Positions 27,140 to 34,428 of a stretch of 39,610 nt of DNA are shown here, one piece after another. The translations under genes were made by a program, and so were the position numbers. Below the pieces are notes generated by a model. It searched no databases. It saw only the letters and a list, made by a program, of their open reading frames with translations, and was not told the DNA's origin. Origin of the DNA: Elainella sp. Prado103 (GTDB lineage Bacteria; Cyanobacteriota; Cyanobacteriia; Elainellales; Elainellaceae); assembly GCA_025454395.1 (NCBI GenBank), contig JALOOM010000107.1, positions 1 through 39,610 on the forward strand. The letters run 5' to 3'. Every line of letters begins with the position of its first letter. The first letter of the stretch is position 1.

Positions 27140-28894
27140 CTACTCACTGCGGGTATGGCGCGAAAAGACATAAATTCGCTGAGTTTGCCAGTCTTGACAG
27201 ATGAGTGAAGGGAGCATCGATTCAGCCGTCGGTGGTTGATCGAGGCGGAAAATTTGACGATCGAGCTGCACTTGCAGATTTGTGAGTGGATCGCTACCCG
27301 TAGAAACCAGAAATTCCAGCTCCTGTACCGCAGACCACTGTGCCAATTGATCTAAGATCTGGGCGATCCCCTTCAGCTCGGGTGCATCAGACTGCTGATA
27401 CCAATCAGCCGGGACTTGGCGGGACTGATTAAATCCGAGATGAAAGGTCAGATCGGGCTGGCTAAACAATGCCTTAGCTAACGGTCGGGCTTCTTCTTGC
27501 AACAACAGATGCTGCTGATTAGCAATCGATCGGATCTCTTCCAGGTGATCATAGCGTTCAGTCACAGAGAGCTGGGTTTCTTGCCAGCGCAGGGAGATGG
27601 TCACCAGATAGGTTTGCAGCAACAAATGTCCCAGCTTTTCGGCTTTGGTCGCGAGATAGTCAGCATTGTAGGTTGTGGCTTCAATCAATAATGGGACTCG
27701 ATCAACCATCTCCAATCCATAGCCCTTCAAGCCCGCAATTTTCCGAGGATTGTTGGTAATCAGGCAGAATTGCCGCACCCCTAAGTCATTCAGGATCTGG
27801 GCCCCAATGCCATAATTGCGCTGATCGGCAGGAAAGCCTAAGCGTTCATTCGCCTCCACCGTATCTAGTCCCATGTCTTGTAGCGAGTAGGCCTTGAGTT
27901 TATTGATCAGCCCAATGCCGCGCCCCTCCTGCCGCAAGTAAACCACTACCCCTTGACCAGCATTTTCGATCATCTTGAGGGCGGCCTGCAACTGCATCCG
28001 ACAATCACAACGGAGCGAGCCCAAAGCATCCCCCGTCAGACATTCTGAATGCACCCGTACCATCACGCTTTGATCCTGAAAGGTGGCCGGATCGCCCTTG
28101 ACGATCGCAATATGCTCCGAGCCATCTAGCAGGTTGCGATACCCATACACCTGAAAATGCCCAAACTGGGTGGGTAAGTTGGCAAGGGCTTCACGCTGCA
28201 CAAATCGCTCATGCTGCAACCGATAGCTAATCAGATCGGCAATGCTGATCAGCCGAAGCTGATGCTGTCGAGCATATTCGATCAGTTCCGGCAAGCGGGC
28301 CATTGAGCCATCCGGATTCTGAATTTCGCAGATTACGCCTGCCGGATACAGCCCTGCTAGCCGCGCCAGATCAACCCCCGCTTCCGTATGTCCAGCCCGT
28401 TTGAGCACGCCGCCTTCCCGGGCTCGCAGGGGAAAAATATGACCCGGTCGCCGCAGATCCGTGGGTTTAGCATTGGGGTTGAGGGTAATTTGAATTGTGC
28501 GGGCCCGATCCTCGGCTGAAATCCCGGTGCCCACACCCAGGTGATAAGCTCCATCAATGCTGACCGTGAAGGCGGTTTGTTCGCTCTCATCCGTCTTGTT
28601 GCTCACCATCAGGGGCAAATCTAACTGATCGAGCCGCTCACCAGTCATGGCTAGACAAATCAGCCCCCGTGCCTCCACGGCCATGAAGTTGATCATGTCT
28701 GGAGTGGCAAACTGGGCAGCACAGATCACATCGCCCTCATTCTCGCGATTTTCGTCATCGACCACAACGATCGCTCGACCTGCTTTTAAGTCCGTGAGCG
28801 CATCTTCGATCGAGTCGAACACCGATTGAGAGACCACATCCGTGGAGGGTGGCATAGAGGATGGCATGGAGGATTGAGAGTGTAGCGGTTCCAC
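27140..28894 (-). CDS. ribBA: Bifunctional riboflavin biosynthesis enzyme RibBA
   Basis: Carries out the two entry steps of riboflavin synthesis. The N-terminal half (about 24-225) is 3,4-dihydroxy-2-butanone 4-phosphate synthase, with [10 protein letters not shown] and [16 protein letters not shown]. The following domain (about 230-425) is GTP cyclohydrolase II, with zinc ligands Cys285, Cys296, Cys298 and the loop RQEGRGIGL. Roughly 160 further residues follow, an extension seen in cyanobacterial RibBA and of unknown role. The first 20 residues are variable, and an internal methionine could be used. It is divergent from argC across 275 bp. Confidence 0.96.
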   Translation of the reverse strand: MEPLHSQSSMPSSMPPSTDVVSQSVFDSIEDALTDLKAGRAIVVVDDENRENEGDVICAAQFATPDMINFMAVEARGLICLAMTGERLDQLDLPLMVSNKTDESEQTAFTVSIDGAYHLGVGTGISAEDRARTIQITLNPNAKPTDLRRPGHIFPLRAREGGVLKRAGHTEAGVDLARLAGLYPAGVICEIQNPDGSMARLPELIEYARQHQLRLISIADLISYRLQHERFVQREALANLPTQFGHFQVYGYRNLLDGSEHIAIVKGDPATFQDQSVMVRVHSECLTGDALGSLRCDCRMQLQAALKMIENAGQGVVVYLRQEGRGIGLINKLKAYSLQDMGLDTVEANERLGFPADQRNYGIGAQILNDLGVRQFCLITNNPRKIAGLKGYGLEMVDRVPLLIEATTYNADYLATKAEKLGHLLLQTYLVTISLRWQETQLSVTERYDHLEEIRSIANQQHLLLQEEARPLAKALFSQPDLTFHLGFNQSRQVPADWYQQSDAPELKGIAQILDQLAQWSAVQELEFLVSTGSDPLTNLQVQLDRQIFRLDQPPTAESMLPSLICQDWQTQRIYVFSRHTRSE

Positions 28895-29169
28895 AGAAAA
28901 ATCCAGGTAACTATATCGCAGTGGTTCGAGTCTATAACAACTGGATCCAGGCTTGTATCAATCTGATTTTATCGTTTCTGTCTCCTTCCCTACTGCTGAC
29001 ATCGAATTAGCCCATGCCACGCCCTAAATTTTGGGCACCGCAGCAGAGAATACGGCCGATGGGTCTGCCACTCATTAAAATGCGGAGTAGCATAGATGGG
29101 AATTGGATAGACGTAGCGAACCAGTTAATCTATTGTATTTCTACGAACAGCAGAGAACGGTAAATCATC

Positions 29170-30228
29170 ATGGGTGATTCAGGTCGCGTACCCGTAGGAA
29201 TTGTCGGCGCATCAGGCTATGGTGGCGTGCAGCTCGTGCGTCTCCTACAAGATCATCCCAAACTAGAGTTGGTTTATGTCGGGGGTGAAAGCAGCGCTGG
29301 CAAGTCGTTTAGTGAGCTTTATCCCCACTTAGGCGATCGGATCAAATTAACGATCGAAGCCATCGATCTGGAAAAAATTGCCGATCGATGTCAGGTCGTG
29401 TTTCTGTCCTTACCCAATGGACTCGCCTGCGATATGGCTCCACGGCTCTTAGAGCGAGGCTGCAAAGTGCTTGACCTTTCGGCCGACTATCGATTTACGA
29501 ACCTGGAAGTTTACGAGGCCTGGTACGGCAAACAGCGCACCGATCATGCAGTCGCCGAAACTGCCGTGTATGGGCTACCCGAACTGTATCGTGATCGCAT
29601 TGCCGAAGCACAGTTGGTCGGTTGTCCTGGGTGCCACTGTACGGCCAGCTTATTGGCTCTGTCGCCGCTCCTGAAGCAGGGGTTGATCATGCCTGAAACA
29701 GCGATTATTGACTCTAAAACAGGGCTGTCAGGGGCTGGACGCAAGGCCGCAGTGAATATGCTACTGGCCGAAGCCGATCAATCTGTCGCGGCTTACAATG
29801 TGGCTCGCCATCGTCATACCCCGGAGATTGAACAAATCTGTAGTGAACTGGCTGGGCATGAGGTGATGATCCAATTCACCCCCCACCTGATTCCCATGAT
29901 TCGCGGAATTCTGGCAACCGTTTACGCTACCTTGCGCGATCCAGGTTTAGTCCGGGATGATCTAATCACCATTTTTCAAGCATTTTATCGGGCCTCCCCC
30001 TGGGTGAAAATTCTCCCGAGCGGCACTTATCCTCAAACCAAATGGGTACAGGGTACCAATCTTTGCTACATCGGGATTGAGGTGGATCCTCGCACTGATC
30101 GGATTATTGTGATGTCTGCGATCGATAATTTGATGAAAGGACAGGCTGGACAAGCAATCCAGTGTCTCAACTTGATGCTGGGTTGGGAAGAAACCCTGGG
30201 TCTACCCCAATTGAGCTTTTATCCGTAG
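29170..30228 (+). CDS. argC: N-acetyl-gamma-glutamyl-phosphate reductase
   Basis: Third step of arginine synthesis: NADPH-dependent reduction of N-acetylglutamyl phosphate to the semialdehyde. The nucleotide-binding motif GASGYGG is at residues 13-19. The catalytic Cys is Cys155, in the block [10 protein letters not shown]. Most relatives read PGCYPT, so the Tyr-Pro after the catalytic Cys is His-Cys here. The His in [10 protein letters not shown] and the C-terminal [17 protein letters not shown] are normal, and the gene is full length at 352 residues. The start ATG has only a weak ribosome site. It stands alone, divergent from ribBA. Confidence 0.96.
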   Translation: MGDSGRVPVGIVGASGYGGVQLVRLLQDHPKLELVYVGGESSAGKSFSELYPHLGDRIKLTIEAIDLEKIADRCQVVFLSLPNGLACDMAPRLLERGCKVLDLSADYRFTNLEVYEAWYGKQRTDHAVAETAVYGLPELYRDRIAEAQLVGCPGCHCTASLLALSPLLKQGLIMPETAIIDSKTGLSGAGRKAAVNMLLAEADQSVAAYNVARHRHTPEIEQICSELAGHEVMIQFTPHLIPMIRGILATVYATLRDPGLVRDDLITIFQAFYRASPWVKILPSGTYPQTKWVQGTNLCYIGIEVDPRTDRIIVMSAIDNLMKGQAGQAIQCLNLMLGWEETLGLPQLSFYP

Positions 30229-30273
30229 TAACTCAGTAGTAATTCAGTAGTAATACTGTAATTATAGTGATCT

Positions 30274-30308
30274 CCCGGCTCTGAGGGATGAGCTCAGTTA
30301 AGGCCGGG
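30274..30308 (+). terminator. Hairpin 1 after argC
   Basis: CCCGGC pairs with GCCGGG, and an inner CTGAG pairs with CTCAG, giving a long interrupted stem 46 bp after the argC stop. There is no T-run, so termination is plausible but unproven. Confidence 0.4.
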
Positions 30309-30314
30309 TATCTA

Positions 30315-30333
30315 TACCCCTCTCCCAGGGGTA
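30315..30333 (+). terminator. Hairpin 2 after argC
   Basis: TACCCC, a 7-base loop and GGGGTA form a perfect 6-bp stem directly after hairpin 1. The following sequence ATTACTG is not a good T-run. Confidence 0.35.
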
Positions 30334-30504
30334 ATTACTGAGGAATCCTTAACCCAAATGATATCTGTGTAAAACTTTTGTAAAATCCAGGACGATTAAA
30401 TACTCAGATAGTCCCGGAATTTCCAAAATGGACAAGTAGATTGAACTGAGTCACAAGTGCAATTCTGCTCTTTTGGAGCATCGCCGTCATGGTGATCCTT
30501 ACCT

Positions 30505-30538
30505 TATGATAGAGAAATCACTATGATAGAGAAATCGT
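30505..30538 (+). repeat. Direct duplication, 17 bp x 2
   Basis: TATGATAGAGAAATCAC is followed at once by TATGATAGAGAAATCGT. Each unit contains a TATGAT that could serve as a -10 element. It lies about 100-130 bp upstream of the small ORF. Confidence 0.8.
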
Positions 30539-30633
30539 CGAACAAGTGAGAAGCATCCGTACAAGCCCTAGTAGACTGTGTAAACTTCACAGCTAGTGGT
30601 TGATAACCCATTAGCGAACGAGGAAAATCTTAC

Positions 30634-30771
30634 ATGTTCCAAATCTATTACCCGTTGCGATATCGTTTGGCCAACCAACCGCTGCTGAAAGGCGCGTTTT
30701 TTGTTGTCCGGCGGGTCATGCTTCAGCATGTTTCAGCGGTACGGATTCCTGGCGGCTTGACTCCCCCGTAA
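30634..30771 (+). CDS. Possible small protein of 45 residues
   Basis: The frame from the ATG at 30634 ends at TAA 30769-30771. A good ribosome site, GAGGA, sits nine bases upstream of the start. The product is basic with alternating hydrophobic residues: it begins [18 protein letters not shown], has a central [10 protein letters not shown] and ends [10 protein letters not shown] do not recognise it. There is no signal peptide or clear membrane helix. It could be a small regulatory protein or the remnant of a longer gene. Support is the ribosome site and codon-like composition only. Confidence 0.4.
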   Translation: MFQIYYPLRYRLANQPLLKGAFFVVRRVMLQHVSAVRIPGGLTPP

Positions 30772-31631
30772 TACTGACTTTGCTCTAGATCGCTTCATCC
30801 TAGGGCAGGCGTGGCTTAAAGCCACTAGCAAGCAGGGTGCTTACCGGATTTCGGCCTGAGAGTTTTATGAGTGGTTTCATCGATCGAACTGCTGAAACAG
30901 CATGAGGCATCATCTGAACGGAACTCAATATCGTCAGATTGCTGATTGAGCCAGCATTATAGGTCTAATCCTGAAGCTCAATTCTGAGGATGCAGCCTTG
31001 AAGGTCGGTAATAAGGTTCGATCGCGCTATCTGGACAGTCAGATTGCGGATGCTCACATGGTTGCTCACAACTACTAACAGCCAACAGCTAACAGCGACT
31101 AAGGCAGCTTATACGAATAATACGAATAAGTTGATCACGTCGGAGAGTCTGATGACTGTAACAAGGGGCTTAAGTCCTTTGCCTGCCCAAGTTATTTCTA
31201 CAAGACTCCTGACGGCTCCTAACAGCTATCAACTTTATATCTACTCTACCTTGCCAACTTCAGCAGTTGACTGCTCAACAAATCGACTCTCTGGTAAATT
31301 CACGCCATTGTAGATTAAAGGGTTGGTGTTGATGTTGATTCGATGGAGATCAAATAGCTCACGTCAAGACATCACAAAAGACATGTTAGTGATCGGCTTA
31401 GTGATCGGCAAATGTATTCAATTGATACAAGACTTGAGTAACTTACATAGGGTGCGATCGATAACATCAGGAACTTGCTGAAGGTAATCTCCATCTCTCT
31501 TTCCAGCCACTCTATCTATCTGAGATATGAGATTAATGATCGATATACTCTCCAGAACGCTCCCATTCAGAGTCAGGATTAATTGATATGAAAGATCCAG
31601 ATACGTAGCACAATCCGTAAGAGGCGGTCAA

Positions 31632-31806
31632 CCTGATGACTAACCAATCTTTTCCCCTCATCCCTAAATCCCTTCTCCCACTAGGGGCGAAGGGACTTCC
31701 AATCAAATCCTGGTTCGAAAGCCCCTCGCCCGCTCTGGGAGAGGGATTGGGGTGTAGCTTGCTTCTGCGTAGCAGTGGGCAGTTTGAGTTTTGTCAGTCA
31801 ATCAGG
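31632..31806 (+). mobile_element. MITE-like element, copy 3 (175 bp), enlarged interior
   Basis: The right end is identical to the other copies over at least 25 bases. The left end has lost one T (CCTGATGACT) and has a few changes. The flanking octamer GCGGTCAA is exact on both sides (31624-31631, 31807-31814). The first 95 bases match copies 1 and 2 closely. Near the right end there are about 38 extra bases, replacing the short GC-rich hairpin of copy 1. It lies 126 bp upstream of the first exopolysaccharide gene. Confidence 0.9.
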
Positions 31807-31932
31807 GCGGTCAACAGCAAGATCAATTGAACCCGGACTGGTAGTCACTACTGAGCTGATTTGCGCCTGATGTTTAGACCTAAAAATAGCCCTGCTTTCG
31901 GGTAATTTTGGATAATTTTTTGGAGGATACCT

Positions 31933-33117
31933 ATGCGTTTGCTTATCGTGCAATATATTGGTGATTATCGAGAGGCTTTCCAGCGTTTTGCAGCGGGTGA
32001 AGAAGAAACCTATTATGCACAAAAATATTCAGTTGATTTCGTTGCAAAGCTAGGACAGCAAGTTGAACAGGTTGGTGTGCTGTGCTGCATCACAACTGAG
32101 GTTTATGATGAAGTGCTGGAGAATGGAGTACGGGCGATCGGAGCGGGCTTTCAGGGGGAAGTGAACTTTGACCAGATTGTGCAGAAAATTGCGCAGTTCC
32201 GCCCGACTCACCTAGTGATCAATACTCCGGTGCGGAAACTCTTAAAGTGGGTCACCGAACAGCAACTGGCGGCCCTGGTGGTGATTGCGGATTCCTTCCA
32301 AGCTACAAACTTGAAGACCCGCATCACCAACTTTTTACTCTCGCGCAGGCTGAATCATCCCAACATTCATTGGGTCTGCAATCATGGAGTCACCGCTTCA
32401 GACTCTTTGCAAAAATTGGGTGTGAATCCCAATAAGATCATTCCGTGGGATTGGCCACATCGCATTACACCTCGCCAGTTTGAACCGAAATGTTTGTCAG
32501 CTAAACCAGACGGCTATGACTTAGTCTACGTCGGTTCGATCTCAGAAACGAAAGGGGTTGGTGATGCCATTCGGGCGGTTGCGAAATTGCGCTCAGATCA
32601 GTTCCCAGTGCGGCTCAAACTAGCAGGACGTGGTGAAATTGCTCCATTCAAATCCCTGGCGGAACAACTAAACCTGACAGATCACATTGAATTTCTCGGG
32701 CTGGTACCTAACCCTAAGATTGTTCACTTGATGCGATCAGCCGATCTCGTGCTCGTTCCCAGCCGTCCGGAATATCCCGAAGGCTTTCCCATGACAATCT
32801 ACGAATCGCTTTGTTCTCGCACGCCCGTTGTCGCTTCAACCCATCCCATGTTTGTTAAACGACTTCAGCATCGCAGCAATGCCATGCTCTTCCGGGCAAG
32901 TGATCCAGCCGCCTGTGCCGATAGTATTCGGGAAGCGCTCAGCCAGCCCGATCTCTACCATCAGATTTCTCAAGCGACTGAAGCCACCTGGCAGCGCCTG
33001 CAACTCCCGGTTCAGTGGGGCACCTTAATCCAGCGTTGGCTGGAAAATAATCCTGAGAACCATCACTGGCTTTATCAACATCGATTAGCCTCTGGACAAT
33101 ATGATGTCTTGCGCTAG
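31933..33117 (+). CDS. Glycosyltransferase, GT4 family
   Basis: A 394-residue retaining glycosyltransferase of the GT-B fold, probably adding a sugar to a lipid-linked repeat unit on the cytoplasmic face. The C-terminal nucleotide-sugar domain has LVYVGSISETKGVGDAIRA, FLGLVPNPKIVHLMRSADLVLVPS and the E-x7-E motif in EGFPMTIYESL. The N-terminal domain (about 1-185) is divergent and gives no hint of the acceptor. GGAGG six bases before the ATG is a strong ribosome site. It is the first gene of the plus-strand polysaccharide cluster, although 269 bp and a tandem array separate it from the next gene. Confidence 0.92.
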   Translation: MRLLIVQYIGDYREAFQRFAAGEEETYYAQKYSVDFVAKLGQQVEQVGVLCCITTEVYDEVLENGVRAIGAGFQGEVNFDQIVQKIAQFRPTHLVINTPVRKLLKWVTEQQLAALVVIADSFQATNLKTRITNFLLSRRLNHPNIHWVCNHGVTASDSLQKLGVNPNKIIPWDWPHRITPRQFEPKCLSAKPDGYDLVYVGSISETKGVGDAIRAVAKLRSDQFPVRLKLAGRGEIAPFKSLAEQLNLTDHIEFLGLVPNPKIVHLMRSADLVLVPSRPEYPEGFPMTIYESLCSRTPVVASTHPMFVKRLQHRSNAMLFRASDPAACADSIREALSQPDLYHQISQATEATWQRLQLPVQWGTLIQRWLENNPENHHWLYQHRLASGQYDVLR

Positions 33118-33177
33118 AGTACGGTCACACTCTCCAGCGCGGAAGATAGGGGTCTCCTGTTCCAGTACCCGTTCTGG

Positions 33178-33248
33178 CGATCGGGCATTCTTCGATCGGG
33201 CATTCTTCGATCGGGCATTCTTCGATCGGGCATTCTTCGATCGGGCTT
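33178..33248 (+). repeat. Tandem repeat, 15 bp x 4.7
   Basis: Four exact copies of CGATCGGGCATTCTT and a partial fifth. Each unit includes the CGATCG palindrome. It lies between two glycosyltransferase genes in non-coding sequence and has the same unit length as the coding repeat at 20878-20937. Confidence 0.95.
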
Positions 33249-33386
33249 TATTTCCTCTTTACTTTTTGGACACTTCCCTAGATAACAGGTAAAGCTTCAG
33301 TGAAACTCCGGGTAAAGCATGGGTTTTCTCCCACCATAAGCGCTTAAGTTGAATGATGGGTGAATCAAACAAAAATTGAACATTTT

Positions 33387-34424
33387 ATGACCCGAATTGG
33401 CATTGTCGCAATTGGCAGAAATGAAGGAGAGCGCCTGATTCGCTGTCTGGATTCCCTGCGGGCTCAGCTCTCACCCGAAGTTCCGATCGTCTATGTCGAT
33501 TCTGGATCTACCGATGGGAGCCAGATCGCTGCAACGAATCGGGGGGTGGAAGTTGTAACCCTCGATCTTTCAATTCCGTTTACCGCCGCTCGAGCCCGTA
33601 ACGCAGGTTTTCAATATTTACAACAGCATCATTCCATAGACTATGTACAGTTCGTGGATGGGGATTGTGAGGTCGTGGCGGGCTGGATCGATGCTGCGGT
33701 ACAGTTTCTCGATTGCACGCCTGAAGCTGTAGCCGTCTGTGGCTGGCGACGGGAACGCTATCCCGACCAGAGTATGTTCAACCGGATTTGTGACGTGGAA
33801 TGGCGATCGGGTAGTGTGGGTGAAATTGGCAACTTTGGCGGGGATGTCATGATGCGAGCCGCCGCCCTGTCCGCCGTGGGGGGGTATAACGATCGAGTGA
33901 TCGCCGCCGAAGATGATGAGGTCAGTGTGCGGTTGCGCCAAGCGGGCGGCAAAATCTACCGGATTGACCAAAACAGCACCCTCCACGATGCCAACATCCA
34001 CCACCTCAGCCAATGGTGGCAAAGAGCGAAACGCTGCGGCTATGCTTACGGATTAGTGAATTCGATCCATGGCGCACCACCAGAACAGAAATTTCAGCGG
34101 GAGGTTCGTCGCACCTGGATTTGGGGATTTCTAGTGCCTGTACTCTCCTTAGGTGCAGCTTGGCTGACCCAGGGATGGTCACTGTTGCCACTGGCTCGCT
34201 ATCCGATCACAACGTTGAAAGTGATGGTGGGCAGTCGGCGGCGGGGTTGGTCGAGTGCAGATAGCTGGGCCTGGGGCTGGTCTTGTGGGGTTTCCGTCAT
34301 TCCTGAAGCCTTGGGTTTGTTGAAATTCCAGCGCGATCGTTGGCAAAATCGCCAAGCTGAAATCATTGAGTATAAGGGTGTTCAACCCGTTGGATCAGAC
34401 GTAGTTCAATCACCTGGGAGGTAA
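33387..34424 (+). CDS. Glycosyltransferase, GT2 family
   Basis: An inverting GT-A glycosyltransferase of about 345 residues. The N-terminus reads RIGIVAIGRNEGERLIRCLDSL, the nucleotide-sugar site includes VYVDSGSTDGS and the metal-binding DGD of QFVDGDCEV, and the acceptor region has AAEDDEVSVRLRQAGG. A hydrophobic stretch near the C-terminus (FLVPVLSLGAAWLTQGWSLL) suggests membrane association. An in-frame GTG at 33360 exists; the ATG at 33387 fits family starts better, though no ribosome site settles it. Its end carries the ribosome site of the next gene, four bases away, so they are translationally linked. Confidence 0.9.
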   Translation: MTRIGIVAIGRNEGERLIRCLDSLRAQLSPEVPIVYVDSGSTDGSQIAATNRGVEVVTLDLSIPFTAARARNAGFQYLQQHHSIDYVQFVDGDCEVVAGWIDAAVQFLDCTPEAVAVCGWRRERYPDQSMFNRICDVEWRSGSVGEIGNFGGDVMMRAAALSAVGGYNDRVIAAEDDEVSVRLRQAGGKIYRIDQNSTLHDANIHHLSQWWQRAKRCGYAYGLVNSIHGAPPEQKFQREVRRTWIWGFLVPVLSLGAAWLTQGWSLLPLARYPITTLKVMVGSRRRGWSSADSWAWGWSCGVSVIPEALGLLKFQRDRWQNRQAEIIEYKGVQPVGSDVVQSPGR

Positions 34425-34428
34425 ATTC

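Larger units (their letters stand above)
30229..31932. other. 1.7-kb region without a clear long gene
   Basis: Only short, composition-poor frames are open here, including an 89-codon frame at 31044-31313 that I do not believe. It holds two consecutive hairpins just after argC, a 17-bp duplication (30505-30538), a possible 45-codon ORF (30634-30771), a short perfect palindrome (GTGGCTTAAAGCCAC at about 30810-30824) and the third MITE-like element. It could harbour an undetected RNA gene or the remains of a decayed gene. Confidence 0.6.

Noticed and set aside
31044..31313. 89-codon frame in the 1.7-kb region
   Set aside because: It is extremely rich in Thr, Ser and Asn with short repeats, as expected for translated non-coding repeats, and has no ribosome site.
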